NCBI GenBank assembly: GCA_011525295.1
Contig: WTGV01000044.1
Location: 1 to 64,000, forward strand
From: Pseudomonadales bacterium
GTDB lineage: Bacteria > Pseudomonadota > Gammaproteobacteria > Pseudomonadales > Azotimanducaceae
Reading direction: 5' to 3'
Length of the DNA stretch: 64,000 nucleotides
Shown here: positions 1 through 9,864 of the stretch, piece by piece
How positions within the stretch are numbered: the first letter of the stretch is position 1
How the letters are laid out: each line of letters begins with the position of its first letter
Made by a program: the position numbers and the translations under genes
Notes under the pieces: generated by a model
Databases searched by the model: none
Told to the model about the DNA's origin: nothing
Seen by the model: only the letters and a program-made list of their open reading frames with translations

Positions 1-422
1 TTACAAGCTCACCCACAAATTGTTTGTTGTCCACTAACTAGTGCATACTTCAAACCATACCCATAGGGGAAACATGGTACGAGAGAAATTAAACATTGAG
101 CCTCCTAGTACAACATTGAGTTCTCAATCGAGTTGAGTTTCGATCATTGTAATTTGGATCGGTCTTCACTTCACCCGGTGATTGATCAGGAATTGCGCGG
201 GTGTTTAGAAGACAAATAAACTGACGTTAGAGAGAAGAGAAAAAATGGTTCCGCCTCCAAACCAACTTACACACACGAAATTTAGTAGAAAACCTTCGAT
301 AGCAACTTCTATGGTCTTAAGTGAGTTGTTCAAATGTGCAATTTCTTTCATGCACTCAATTTCGCAGATGTCTTAAGGCTACTAGGACTCTATCGTACAC
401 GTCTTCACTTCGCCGCGCTTGA
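1..422. other. Window edge, no gene recognised
   Basis: I find no supportable coding sequence on either strand; the open frames are short, lack ribosome binding sites and show no family resemblance. The stretch lies downstream of the decayed Yip1-like gene. The octamer ACATTGAG occurs twice (near 93 and 113), but I see no larger repeat or hairpin followed by a T-run that I would call a terminator. Confidence 0.4.
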
Positions 423-1129
423 TTACTCCCAAAAACTGCCGAAAGGATGAATACTGAGAGATGCAACGATCGCGGGGGAATAAGACAAGAGCAATAGTAC
501 AAATGGAACCAAAGCTACTCTTACGCAGAAAGCACGTTCTTTTTCCGTCCAACTGAGCAATCCTTGAACCGCAATGTACACTGACCACAAGATCGGCGTA
601 CAACAAAACACAATCCACATAAGGAACACGACAACCTTAGGCACTGGTTGTGTCAGCGCAATTGTTCCGACTATAAGAAGCACCGAAGGTACTACGATCA
701 TCGGTATGTTGGTCCAACAGCTCAGGCCGAACCAGTGTTCCCATCGGGTATCCATGCGTAACCATCGGGCAATAGCATAGAAGTAAGTACCGATCAACAA
801 CAGTCTCACACCAATGTCCAAACAATACTGAAAGACTCCATAAATCAAACTCAACGCCACAGCAGGTGTCAGCCAAAAACCGTTGTTTAACTCAATTTTC
901 GTACCCCCGATCGTGAAAGATCGCTGAGTGTTCATTATTGATGTCTGTCCCTAGAGCAAGCTATCGAATAGGTAGAACATAGTTGGATATCCTACTACCG
1001 CAAGTACCGTCAACGTTCCCACTACTACAAAAGAAGTGGAAATAGGAATGGAGTTTGGTCGCACATCTCATCGAAAGCTTCGCGAGCAGAAGGACCGCAA
1101 ACTCTCAGAATTCGATTAACGTTGCTCAT
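423..1129 (-). pseudogene. Decayed Yip1-family-like integral membrane protein gene
   Basis: The longest intact piece (423..935, 170 aa) is a multi-pass membrane protein with a central Trp-rich patch (WEHWFGLSCWTNIP) and about four hydrophobic segments, resembling the Yip1 family but lacking its usual N-terminus. That N-terminus is visible upstream: an ATG at 1127..1129 with an AGGA box reads MSNVNRILRVCGPSAREAFD and continues through DQTPFLFPLLL to a TAG at 1025..1027. A one-base shift near the A-run at 1029..1032 restores a hydrophobic frame (VVVGTLTVLAVVGYP), which ends at a TAG (951..953) in phase with the 170-aa frame. The gene therefore carries a frameshift and an in-frame stop. The 170-aa piece could still be translated from its own ATG. 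The family call is from memory of Yip1 architecture. Confidence 0.6.
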
Positions 1130-1193
1130 TCATGAATCCTCGATAATGGACAACCTGCTCAATGAAACGAACATAGTCTGCCAACCTATTTCT

Positions 1194-2795
1194 CTACACG
1201 GTTTCTTCAAACCAACTTATCCAATGGTCCTTTCGCATAAACTCTGGCTCGGATACTTCTATTATTGTAGGAGTATCTTCCCGGTACGCAGTCGCTAAGT
1301 CGTTTCTCAAATGCGATAAATTTTGGGGTTGGCGAAAGTTCATATAAAACGCCTGAGCTATCAACGCAAAGTTTGGCGGTCTTGGAGATGTGTAGTATCG
1401 TGCTGTAGACTCGGAAAACATAGCCTTGTCAATCTCTCCGTACCCCTCGTTATTCCAAATGATGAATGGAATTCCGAGGCTCAATTGACTCGCGGTTTGG
1501 AGTTCCGATAGCGTGAAAGCCGCGCCACCATCGCCTACTAGGCACGCAACTCTCTCGTCCGGCTGTGCAATTTTTGCTCCAATTGTTGCAGGAATGCTAT
1601 AACCAAGAGTACCAAATCCAGTTACGCTGTGGAAATATCCTCTCACCATGTCTGGTTCATAAAGTAATTGCGCATAGTAATTAGGTTGTGATGAATCTCC
1701 GACGAGGATATCGGTTTGCTCCTGGATCACTTGAAGGAACGCATGCATGTCGCGATTGAAGTGTATGTTTTTTTGAACTTGTTCTCGGGTTTGTAGTACT
1801 CGTTCGTTTTTCTCGTGTTCTTTGTGCAAATCTTGTTTTAAGATCGATTGCAGTACTTTCCGAGAATCTCCGACAATGCCGATGTCAGCCGACGCATTTG
1901 AACTGAGTTGATCAGGATCGACATCAACTCGAATAAGACACTGGCACTCGACGTTCTTGTTGGTTAAGAAAAAATCAAAATCCGTTTCCCCAAGCTCAGT
2001 TCCGAGCGCAATCACGACATCTGCGTTCTGGATAAGATCACGAATTTCTGGGAATGAAGGACTATAACCAACCGAGAGTCGGTGCCCGCTTGGCAATATG
2101 CCCTTTGCGTTGGTGGTATTAACGACCGGTGCATCAATCATCTCTGCAAACTCGACTAATTCTCTCTGAGCATGCAGAACCCCACCACCAACAATAATTA
2201 CTGGTTGAATTGCATTTTTAAGGACTTCGATCGCGTCCGAAAACGTTGAATCGGTAATTTCTTGTTCCTTTCTGGCTGGTCGCCAATCTTCCTCAGCAGA
2301 TAAATCGTAATCTAGTAAAGTTAATGGAACTTCAAGGTGAATGGGACCCGGGCGATTACGACGAAGTGAGTTGTCCAAAAAATCACAGAGGGAGGAGACC
2401 GTAGTCATTCGATCAAGACGCATGTGCGCGCGCGTGATTTCTCTGGAAACTGCTGCTTGTCCGGTAAGTTCGTGCAACTTTCCACTCTCAGTGCTCGCGC
2501 CGCATGGAGTCAACACGACCATTGGAATGGAGTCCGCCCGCGCCTGTGCAATCGCCGTTGCCGCGTTCAAAAATCCAGGACCGTCGATGAGCAGACAACC
2601 AGCGATCCTACCAGATGCCCTTGCGAATCCATCCGCCATGAACGCCGCACTCTGTTCGTGCCGTACGGTTACTAGCTTGTGTCCATCCGCATGAAACACG
2701 CGGTAAAACGGTAGGTTGTGAATTCCGGGAATTCCGAAAAAAACGGTGATTCCAAAATCTCGTAATATTCTTGATATTTGATCTGTGAGAATCAT
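1194..2795 (-). CDS. Thiamine-diphosphate-dependent decarboxylase (acetolactate synthase / AruI-like)
   Basis: 533 aa, the usual size for the ThDP enzyme superfamily, with the three expected domains: N-terminal pyrimidine-binding (about 1-165), central (about 185-320) and C-terminal pyrophosphate-binding (about 350-520). The activating glutamate is E47 in VRHEQSAAF, and the cofactor motif begins GDGGAAFTLSEL and ends at the NN of FIIWNNEGYGEI. The segment GKLHELTGQ and the overall style are closest in my memory to 5-guanidino-2-oxopentanoate decarboxylase (AruI, arginine transaminase pathway), but an acetolactate-synthase-like enzyme of another specificity is possible. It starts at an ATG, and no arginine-pathway partner gene lies beside it. 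The next gene downstream is the decayed Yip1-like gene. Superfamily is certain; substrate is inference. Confidence 0.8.
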   Translation of the reverse strand: MILTDQISRILRDFGITVFFGIPGIHNLPFYRVFHADGHKLVTVRHEQSAAFMADGFARASGRIAGCLLIDGPGFLNAATAIAQARADSIPMVVLTPCGASTESGKLHELTGQAAVSREITRAHMRLDRMTTVSSLCDFLDNSLRRNRPGPIHLEVPLTLLDYDLSAEEDWRPARKEQEITDSTFSDAIEVLKNAIQPVIIVGGGVLHAQRELVEFAEMIDAPVVNTTNAKGILPSGHRLSVGYSPSFPEIRDLIQNADVVIALGTELGETDFDFFLTNKNVECQCLIRVDVDPDQLSSNASADIGIVGDSRKVLQSILKQDLHKEHEKNERVLQTREQVQKNIHFNRDMHAFLQVIQEQTDILVGDSSQPNYYAQLLYEPDMVRGYFHSVTGFGTLGYSIPATIGAKIAQPDERVACLVGDGGAAFTLSELQTASQLSLGIPFIIWNNEGYGEIDKAMFSESTARYYTSPRPPNFALIAQAFYMNFRQPQNLSHLRNDLATAYREDTPTIIEVSEPEFMRKDHWISWFEETV

Positions 2796-2851
2796 TTAAA
2801 AAAATGCAATCGTACGTCGTTCACGTGCCTGACAACAGCGCTGTAGTTTCG

Positions 2852-3793
2852 TTACCGCTGCTTTTCAAATACTTGATCGAGGTGCCATTCGACAAAAGTG
2901 GGATCAGGCCAGTGTTGTTGTTCGTGCGGTAACAACAAATTGGTTCCTCGTATTTGTTCCAACCACGACTCAATTGGTCCTGAGCTGTTCAGAGTAAAGG
3001 CAAGAATGATTCGATACGAATCAGAATCACGTTTTAAACTGATTGCTCCCCAATCAAACAACTTGTGATGAGACGAACACAGTGCTAAACCATTTGGAAT
3101 AGTATCCGGTCCGTCGTAGCAATGCCAACGAATGTGTGCTGCTTCCAAGTCTACTAAGGTATCCCGCAGCCGTATTGAACTACCACAGAACGCACACTTT
3201 CGACGATATGCGTTAAGTACTTTCTCGCGAAAATTTGGATCCCGTTTAGACGTTTGTGTTCTTTTGTCAATGTCTTGCGCGGAGCCAAAGTGGTTGGCTG
3301 AGATGAAGTCCTTAAGCGGATCTGGAAATCCCAATTCTTGACAAATTGCCGAAAAGTAGCTTTCGGGAAAGTTCTTTGCAAGTAATAAGTGAGCAAGTTG
3401 AAGAATTGAGCTTGGACTATCTAAGAGAACTTTCATCGTCTCGTGATCAAATCCTCCAGATACTCCTCGATCTATCAACTCAGTTTCACTCAATTTACTT
3501 GCATGGTCTCGCTGAAAGTCATCGATACCTTTGAGTTCCCAACCGACTTGATCAGTTAGTAACCGGGTAAACGGATCTTTGGTAGTGTGGTTCTTCTTGG
3601 ATTCATAGAATCGATTGAGCAATTCCGTCAGTTTGGGCTTGATTTCTTCATACGAGAACAATCGATATTCTTGTTCTATCCACAATCGACTTAAAACGTA
3701 TAAAAGCAGAAGCGGTTTGTGCGGCGCTCTCACTCCCTTGTGGGTCGCTTGCCTGATGCTCAGAAATTGACTATGAAGAGAATCGGGAACCAA
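2852..3793 (-). CDS. HNH restriction endonuclease with phosphorothioate-DNA-binding-type N-terminus
   Basis: 313 aa. The N-terminus carries the APHKPLLLLYVLSRL signature (about 23-37) typical of sulfur-binding-domain restriction enzymes of the ScoMcrA/SprMcrA type, which cut phosphorothioate-modified DNA. The C-terminal part is a zinc-supported HNH nuclease: C200-x2-C203, then LEAAH with H220, N234 in IPNGLALC, and H242/H243 in SSHHKLFDWG. All expected catalytic positions are present, so it should be active. The frame can only begin at a TTG (3791..3793), because an in-frame stop lies just upstream, and the protein reaches the conserved HKPLLLL block at the expected distance. No dnd/ssp/pbe modification genes are adjacent, so it probably acts as solitary defence against incoming modified DNA. 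Closely related McrA-like enzymes that recognise methylcytosine remain possible. Confidence 0.85.
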   Translation of the reverse strand: MVPDSLHSQFLSIRQATHKGVRAPHKPLLLLYVLSRLWIEQEYRLFSYEEIKPKLTELLNRFYESKKNHTTKDPFTRLLTDQVGWELKGIDDFQRDHASKLSETELIDRGVSGGFDHETMKVLLDSPSSILQLAHLLLAKNFPESYFSAICQELGFPDPLKDFISANHFGSAQDIDKRTQTSKRDPNFREKVLNAYRRKCAFCGSSIRLRDTLVDLEAAHIRWHCYDGPDTIPNGLALCSSHHKLFDWGAISLKRDSDSYRIILAFTLNSSGPIESWLEQIRGTNLLLPHEQQHWPDPTFVEWHLDQVFEKQR

Positions 3794-3824
3794 TGTTCTT
3801 CAACTTGCCAAGGTTGGATTGCCC

Positions 3825-4748
3825 TTACTCTAATTCTTGTTTTAGCAACCGTGGAATGACCAATTCCACTCTCGAGACCGGAGTCTGTTCTATCGGAGAC
3901 AACGGCCCCGTTCCAAAAGGAACGACATTCAATCCTTGTTCTTCAAAGATTTTTTGAATTTGTTCGGAGCAACTGCGAGAGTACTCAAGCAACTCTTCGG
4001 CGGCATTGGGTCCGTTCACATGACAAACAACGTAAATCTCTTCGTCTGCAAACTCTTGCAATTCAGTTTCGGCTAGTGTCCTAAGGCTTTCCAAATCTTC
4101 GGTCGATATAGCTCCTTGAGAATCAGGAACAATGTTGGGTAGCCTCACGGTACCTCTTCGCAATAACTCGCTCGAGACATCAACTGGAGCGTCAAACGCA
4201 ACTCTTTCATTGGGCAAAATTTCAACGACGTGTGCGTAGACCCGGCGATTTGATCGCTCGACGACATAGATCATTAACAAATGTTGTACATCATCCTTGT
4301 CAAGCGCGACGGCAAGATAGTTTTGATTCACGTCTGAAGCTGACAGTACTCGTTCTCCGAAAATGTCACTTGCCCAGATCGTCGCACGTCCGCAATCTCT
4401 TTGTTCGCACTCAAACTCTATTTCACCACCGAGCGAAGTGATCTGTTGTTTAAACCAGTCGGTCGTATCTGACCTTTTTAGGTCCGATGGCATCCGATAA
4501 GTATTGGAAGATACAGAACCGAAAACTTTGACCGCACGTTCAAACGTGACTTCGCTGCGTATTCGCTGAGCAGACGACAATATGAAATTCATCGGTTCAT
4601 CGTCTTCTGACACCCTGTTGAGTTCAAGTTCAGCCCGCGGATGTGCCGGTATAACCTGTTCTGAGGCATGAGCGCTGAGGTTTAGCAATCCTAGTAAAGT
4701 ACAAGCGACGCCATAAGACCAAACCCTTGATGCGTGAATCTGTTTCAT
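3825..4748 (-). CDS. DUF4892-type exported protein
   Basis: 307 aa with a signal peptide (basic start, hydrophobic run VACTLLGLLNLSAHA, cleavage probably after AHA near residue 28). The mature N-terminus begins HPRAELEL, as in proteobacterial DUF4892 proteins of unknown function, and the C-terminal half (about 210-300) resembles a periplasmic OmpA-like fold, with ELVIPRLL at the end. It is likely periplasmic. The ATG overlaps the gpsA stop as ATGA (4745..4748), so it is translationally coupled and probably co-transcribed with gpsA and htpG. A disulfide between C118 and C123 is plausible but not shown. The family assignment is from memory; no enzymatic role can be stated. Confidence 0.7.
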   Translation of the reverse strand: MKQIHASRVWSYGVACTLLGLLNLSAHASEQVIPAHPRAELELNRVSEDDEPMNFILSSAQRIRSEVTFERAVKVFGSVSSNTYRMPSDLKRSDTTDWFKQQITSLGGEIEFECEQRDCGRATIWASDIFGERVLSASDVNQNYLAVALDKDDVQHLLMIYVVERSNRRVYAHVVEILPNERVAFDAPVDVSSELLRRGTVRLPNIVPDSQGAISTEDLESLRTLAETELQEFADEEIYVVCHVNGPNAAEELLEYSRSCSEQIQKIFEEQGLNVVPFGTGPLSPIEQTPVSRVELVIPRLLKQELE

Positions 4749-5770
4749 CGAAACTCTGTCGTTAATCTACTTCCCAAAACATCAACATCGTCTTTTTGCT
4801 CACCAGTCATGAGTTCAAAAATAGTTTCTTTCAGGTCTTCGCCAAGCACCAATACTCTATAGAGAGCATCGGCTAACGGCATGTACAACTGCATTCGTTG
4901 TTTATACGCATACACTGCTTTTAATGTATTAACTCCCTCGGCTAACTTGCCTAGTTTATTCATCGCCTCGTCTAGAGACAATCCCGAAGCAAATTGGTAG
5001 CCTAGTTGAAAGTTCCTCGAGTGCGGTGACGTACATGTCGCGACGAGATCTCCGACACCGGCGAGACCTAGAAATGTATATGGATTACCTTCCATTGCTT
5101 GTGCAAATCGACTCATCTCGATCAGGCTTCGTGTGATGACTAACGATACCGCGTTTTGGCCTACGTCCAACGCAGTTGCAATACCACAAATGATAGCGTA
5201 TACGTTCTTCAGAGCACCGCCGAGTTCGACACCGTAGATGTCAGGACTGGAATACACTCGGAACGTACTACTACTTAAGCGTTGCTGTACCATCAATCTT
5301 AACTGACGATCCGGACTAGCAATGACCGTACCGGCAAATTTTCCAAGCGCTATCTCTTCGGCTAAGTTCGGCCCACTCAATACCCCTATCACACCTGGAG
5401 GTAGTTCCTCAGCCAAAATTTCGCTCATCAGTTTGAAGGAGTTATGCTCGACTCCTTTGGTCGCACTCACAGCATAAGTGCCGGATTGGATGTGTTGGCC
5501 GACCAAAGTTGCAACGTCACGAAACGAAGCACTAGGCACAGTGACGAACACCAGATCGCACTGTTCTAATGCTAAGCCAATGTCTGTTGTCGGTACCACG
5601 CGCTCGTGTATTGCGTGACCAGGAAGGTATCGCCTATTTTCCTTGTGTGTGTCAATGTCCGCAAGCTGGTCTTCATCGCGCATCCACAGATACGTTTTAA
5701 GACCATTAGAGGCAACGATATTCGCAATTACTGTACCAAAATTGCCCGCACCGACGACAGCGACAGTCAT
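4745..5770 (-). CDS. gpsA: NAD(P)H-dependent glycerol-3-phosphate dehydrogenase
   Basis: 341 aa, the normal length. It reduces dihydroxyacetone phosphate to sn-glycerol 3-phosphate, the backbone for phospholipid synthesis, in the cytoplasm. The Rossmann motif VVGAGNFGTVIA opens the protein (G7, G9, G12). ATKGVE, SGPNLAEEIALG, the active-site lysine block ELGGALKNVYAI and the C-terminal GLAGVGDLVATC all match GpsA. It lies 10 nt downstream of htpG and overlaps the DUF4892 start by 4 nt, making an htpG-gpsA-DUF4892 transcription unit likely. No unusual features were seen. Confidence 0.96.
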   Translation of the reverse strand: MTVAVVGAGNFGTVIANIVASNGLKTYLWMRDEDQLADIDTHKENRRYLPGHAIHERVVPTTDIGLALEQCDLVFVTVPSASFRDVATLVGQHIQSGTYAVSATKGVEHNSFKLMSEILAEELPPGVIGVLSGPNLAEEIALGKFAGTVIASPDRQLRLMVQQRLSSSTFRVYSSPDIYGVELGGALKNVYAIICGIATALDVGQNAVSLVITRSLIEMSRFAQAMEGNPYTFLGLAGVGDLVATCTSPHSRNFQLGYQFASGLSLDEAMNKLGKLAEGVNTLKAVYAYKQRMQLYMPLADALYRVLVLGEDLKETIFELMTGEQKDDVDVLGSRLTTEFR

Positions 5771-5780
5771 GTAATGCTCA

Positions 5781-7664
5781 TTAGGCTAACAGTTCAGTAA
5801 GTAATCGATTCACGCGTTTCACGTGTGTCCCTGCTTCAATGGGGTAAGTCCCATCTGCTAAAATCGCCTGCTCATGTAGTAAATGAACCAAGTCCTCAAA
5901 CCGTGCTTCATCTTGCTCTTGTGCTAAGTGTTCTATTAGACTATGCGATGCGTTAATTTCAAGAGTGGGTTTGGATTGAGGTACTTTTTGTCCCGATGCT
6001 TCTAAGACCCGACGCATGTGCAAGTCGAGATCGTGATCACCAAGGACTAAACAAGCTGGGGAGTCTACTAGTCGTTTGGACTTACGTACCGATTCGACGA
6101 CATCTCCAAGAACAGTCTTGATTCGCTCCAAAAGTGGCTCGTCAATGTCTGCGTCCTGTTCACTCTCAACCTCTTTTTCCTCCTCTTTTGTTTCAGGGAG
6201 ATCTAGACTGCTTCTAGTGATGTCTTGAAATTTCTTGCCCTCGAATTCATCAACATGAGACATCATCCAGGCGTCGATAGGATCACCGAACACCAGCACT
6301 TCAATACCTTGGCTCAAAAACACTTCTAAGTGCGGGCTATTTCGTGCGGACTGCTCGTTGTCACCAACAACGTAGTAGATGAATTCCTGATCTTCAGGTG
6401 CACGTTCAATGTAATCCTTCAGAGACGTTCGTTGCGGGGCATGCTCTTCACCAGATGGCACAGAGTCCTGAGTAGTGGTAAACCGTAACAGTTTTATTAA
6501 TATCTCTCGGTTTGGGTTCATTGGAACTGTTCCTTCTTTCATTACATTTCCAAAGTTATCCCAAAACTCTCCGTACAGTTCAGGTTCGTCGCTCGCGACT
6601 TTCTGAAGCCGGTCAAGAACGCGGCGGGCTAAAGCATTACAAATTGTTTCGACAGCCTTGTGCTCCTGGAGCATTTCTCGAGACACGTTCAATGGTAAGT
6701 CGTTGGAATCAACGATCCCTTTTACCCAGCGCAAATAAATCGGTAAGAATGTTTCGGCATCATCCAGAATGAACACTCGTTGAACGTAAAGTTTCAGTCC
6801 CCGAGCGGCTTCTGGGTTGTACAAATCAAAAGGAGCGCGTTTGGGGATATAGAGTAAACTGGTGTATTCCAAACGGCCTTCGACTCGATTGTGACTCCAA
6901 GCTAGGGGATCTTCAAAATCATGAGAGATGTGCTTGTAAAACTCTTTGTATTCGTCATCGCTAATATCGGATCTAGACCGGGACCAGAGTGCCGTCGCGG
7001 TATTGACCGTGTCGCGTTCGTCTTGTTTATCCTTGTCCAAAGAGGGCATTGTGACTGGACACGCGATATGGTCGCTATAACGTCTAACAATTTCTCGCAA
7101 ACGATATGAACTTAAATACTCTTTGGCTTCTTCTTTGAGCCTCAGGGTAACTGAAGTACCTCGAGAGGCCTCTGTATCTTCAACCGTGAATCCCTCCTCT
7201 CCTGTCGAAGTCCATTTAGTCCCTACTTCAGTACCGGCTCGTCGAGTCAGTACGACAACTTCATCCGAAACCATAAACGTACTATAAAATCCCACGCCAA
7301 ATTGTCCGATCAGAGTCGCATCTGCTTTTTGATCGCCAGTCAGTTGTTTCAAAAATTCTTCGGTGCCCGATTTCGCGATCGTACCCAAATTTTCGATGAT
7401 TTCATCGCGCGTCATACCGATACCGTTGTCCGCGACCGTAATTGTCGCAGCTTCTTCGTCAAAGTCGATCGCGATACCTAACTCGGTGTCCTCGCCCAAC
7501 AATTCATCATTCTCAAGCGCTTCAAATCGCAACTTATCTACGGCATCAGAGGCGTTGGAAATTAGTTCGCGCAGAAACACTTCACGATTCGAGTACAGTG
7601 AGTTGATCATGAGGTGCAGAAGTTTCTTGGCTTCTGTCTGAAAGCTTAAAGTTTCAGTAGACAT
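5781..7664 (-). CDS. htpG: Molecular chaperone HtpG (bacterial Hsp90)
   Basis: 627 aa, close to the E. coli protein (624 aa). It is an ATP-dependent cytoplasmic chaperone that remodels folded client proteins. The GHKL ATP-binding domain shows LISNASDAVDKLRFEAL, VADNGIGMT and GQFGVGFYSTFMV. The middle domain contains NVSREMLQ and the C-terminal dimerisation domain ends at LTELLA. It lies directly after sucD in the same direction; the 70-nt gap (7665..7734) could hold its promoter, but I cannot point to a heat-shock promoter with confidence. It is probably co-transcribed with gpsA. Confidence 0.97.
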   Translation of the reverse strand: MSTETLSFQTEAKKLLHLMINSLYSNREVFLRELISNASDAVDKLRFEALENDELLGEDTELGIAIDFDEEAATITVADNGIGMTRDEIIENLGTIAKSGTEEFLKQLTGDQKADATLIGQFGVGFYSTFMVSDEVVVLTRRAGTEVGTKWTSTGEEGFTVEDTEASRGTSVTLRLKEEAKEYLSSYRLREIVRRYSDHIACPVTMPSLDKDKQDERDTVNTATALWSRSRSDISDDEYKEFYKHISHDFEDPLAWSHNRVEGRLEYTSLLYIPKRAPFDLYNPEAARGLKLYVQRVFILDDAETFLPIYLRWVKGIVDSNDLPLNVSREMLQEHKAVETICNALARRVLDRLQKVASDEPELYGEFWDNFGNVMKEGTVPMNPNREILIKLLRFTTTQDSVPSGEEHAPQRTSLKDYIERAPEDQEFIYYVVGDNEQSARNSPHLEVFLSQGIEVLVFGDPIDAWMMSHVDEFEGKKFQDITRSSLDLPETKEEEKEVESEQDADIDEPLLERIKTVLGDVVESVRKSKRLVDSPACLVLGDHDLDLHMRRVLEASGQKVPQSKPTLEINASHSLIEHLAQEQDEARFEDLVHLLHEQAILADGTYPIEAGTHVKRVNRLLTELLA

Positions 7665-7734
7665 TTAATTTTCCGTAAGTTTTAGGCTTGGATAAAAGTA
7701 TTGTCTGGTTGTCAAGATTTCAAGATCGAATGGG

Positions 7735-8607
7735 TCAGCTACACAATATCTGAGCCAAAGCATCACCAATGTGTGCAAGATTGCGCACCGTCTGAGCACC
7801 GGCTGCATCAAGGGCAGCATATTTGTCCTCGGCAGTACCTTTACCCCCTGCGATGATCGCGCCAGCGTGCCCCATTCTCTTGCCCTTTGGAGCAGTAGCT
7901 CCCGCAATGTAAGCAATAACTGGCTTGGACACGTGTTCTTTGATATAGTCTGCGGTTTCTTCCTCGGCGGTCCCGCCGATTTCTCCCACCATTACGATGG
8001 CTTCTGTTTGCGGGTCACTTTCAAATAGTTCGATAACATCGATGAATTGCGTCCCAGGAATCGGGTCGCCACCGATTCCTACACAGGTACTTTGTCCAAA
8101 ACCGTTATCAGTTATTTGTTTTACAGCTTCATAAGTAAGTGTGCCCGATCGAGACACTACTCCTACTTTACCGGGACGATGAATTTCTGCTGGCATAATG
8201 CCGATCTTACATTCACCAGGCGTAATAACTCCTGGACAATTTGGTCCGACTAATCGTGTATGAGTTCGGTTTAGCAGAGCTTTTACCCTCAACATGTCCA
8301 GCGTTGGAATGCCTTCGGTGATGCAGACCACTAAATCCAACCCTGCTTCGATACTCTCAAAGATTGAGTCCAGACAAAAAGGTGCCGGGACATAAATCAC
8401 GGAGACAGTCGCACCTGTTGAATCTATCGCATCCCTAACGGTATCAAATACTGGCAGTCCGAGATGTTCCGATCCGCCACGGCCCGGGGTGACTCCTGCA
8501 ACCAATGTTGTCCCGTATGCGAGTGCTTGGATACTATGGAGAGTACCCTGGGATCCTGTGAGCCCTTGACACAAAACTTTTGTGTTTCGATCGACTAATA
8601 TGCTCAC
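7735..8607 (-). CDS. sucD: Succinate-CoA ligase (ADP-forming) alpha subunit
   Basis: 290 aa, full length. With SucC it interconverts succinyl-CoA and succinate with substrate-level phosphorylation in the TCA cycle. The CoA-binding Rossmann part begins [19 protein letters not shown]. The phosphorylated histidine is H247 in [10 protein letters not shown], and [10 protein letters not shown] and [10 protein letters not shown] are the expected family blocks. Translation begins at a GTG that overlaps the sucC stop as GTGA (8604..8607), so the two subunits are translationally coupled. Confidence 0.97.
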   Translation of the reverse strand: MSILVDRNTKVLCQGLTGSQGTLHSIQALAYGTTLVAGVTPGRGGSEHLGLPVFDTVRDAIDSTGATVSVIYVPAPFCLDSIFESIEAGLDLVVCITEGIPTLDMLRVKALLNRTHTRLVGPNCPGVITPGECKIGIMPAEIHRPGKVGVVSRSGTLTYEAVKQITDNGFGQSTCVGIGGDPIPGTQFIDVIELFESDPQTEAIVMVGEIGGTAEEETADYIKEHVSKPVIAYIAGATAPKGKRMGHAGAIIAGGKGTAEDKYAALDAAGAQTVRNLAHIGDALAQILCS

Positions 8608-9773
8608 AATTGCGCACTCGCAGCGTCGACGGATTTTTGTGCTGCGTCTTGTAGAGTATCGGCAGCGATAATGGCTAAACCGCTCGCACGCAGAAATTCT
8701 CGACCCTCGTCGGCATTGTTGCCGTCAAAGCGAACTATTACCGGAACACTAACGCCTACCTCTCGATACGCCTCAACAATACCTTCCGCAATCACAGCGC
8801 ACGAAACAATACCACCAAAAATATTGATGAGGACTGCACGCACCTGAGGGTCGGAGAGAATTATTTTGAACGCCTCCGCAACAGAAGCAGTGTTCACTCC
8901 GCCGCCGACATCTAAAAAGTTCGCAGGACTCCCACCATAAAGCTTTACTAGATCCATAGTACCCATCGCGAGCCCCGCACCGTTGACCATACAACCGATG
9001 TTTCCATCCATAGCGACATAGCTTAGTTTGAATTTCGCGGCGTGTTCTTCTCGAGGATCTTCTTGCGTAGGATCTCGCAGCTCAGCGAGTTTCGGTTGAC
9101 GAAATATTGCATTGCTGTCAATGCTGATCTTTGCATCTAGACAATGAACATCGCCCTCTTTAGTCACCACTAGTGGATTGACTTCAACGAGCGCGCAGTC
9201 GAGTTCATGAAATAGGCGACAAAGGTTCAAGAAAATGGAGGTAAATTGGCGAACTTGGTTTTTCTCTAACCCTAGCTTATAAGCCATCGCACGAGCTTGA
9301 AATGCCTGAGCACCAATGCTCGAATCTATCGTAGCCTTAATGATCTTCTCAGGACTCTCCTCGGCAATCGTTTCGATCTCAACCCCACCCTCTGTTGAAG
9401 CCATGACAACGACGCTCTGACGTGCGCGATCGATAACGGCACCGAGATAGATTTCACGTGCGATCTCCGTAAGAGATTCATAGTAAATGCTGGATACCAG
9501 TTGCCCTTCCGTATCAGTTTGATGAGTCACTAATCGCTTACCTAGCCACTCGGATGCGAATTCCTGCGCCGCTTCCGCACTGGAAACAAGTTTGACCCCA
9601 CCTGCTTTACCTCGACCGCCGGCATGGACTTGAACTTTGGCTACCCAAGAGTTACCACCTATCTCAGCTAGAGCTTTAGGCACATCGTTCACATTTTGAA
9701 CGACGTGACCAGTTGACACGGGTAATCCGTACTCGTGAAACAATGCTTTAGCCTGGTATTCGTGCAGATTCAA
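8604..9773 (-). CDS. sucC: Succinate-CoA ligase (ADP-forming) beta subunit
   Basis: 389 aa, full length, an ATP-grasp enzyme that partners SucD. The N-terminus [19 protein letters not shown] is the classic SucC start, which fixes the initiation codon as a TTG (9771..9773) rather than an [29 protein letters not shown] and the CoA-ligase block [17 protein letters not shown] are present. A 91-nt gap separates it from lpdA, the largest break in the TCA block, so a separate promoter or processing site is possible there. Confidence 0.97.
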   Translation of the reverse strand: MNLHEYQAKALFHEYGLPVSTGHVVQNVNDVPKALAEIGGNSWVAKVQVHAGGRGKAGGVKLVSSAEAAQEFASEWLGKRLVTHQTDTEGQLVSSIYYESLTEIAREIYLGAVIDRARQSVVVMASTEGGVEIETIAEESPEKIIKATIDSSIGAQAFQARAMAYKLGLEKNQVRQFTSIFLNLCRLFHELDCALVEVNPLVVTKEGDVHCLDAKISIDSNAIFRQPKLAELRDPTQEDPREEHAAKFKLSYVAMDGNIGCMVNGAGLAMGTMDLVKLYGGSPANFLDVGGGVNTASVAEAFKIILSDPQVRAVLINIFGGIVSCAVIAEGIVEAYREVGVSVPVIVRFDGNNADEGREFLRASGLAIIAADTLQDAAQKSVDAASAQL

Positions 9774-9864
9774 CTAATTCTCTATCCTTTCTTTGTTTCG
9801 TGAGGTAAGGAAAAAAACACATCGAGGAAATTAATTCATCGTGTGATGTGAAACAGGTTTAGCG

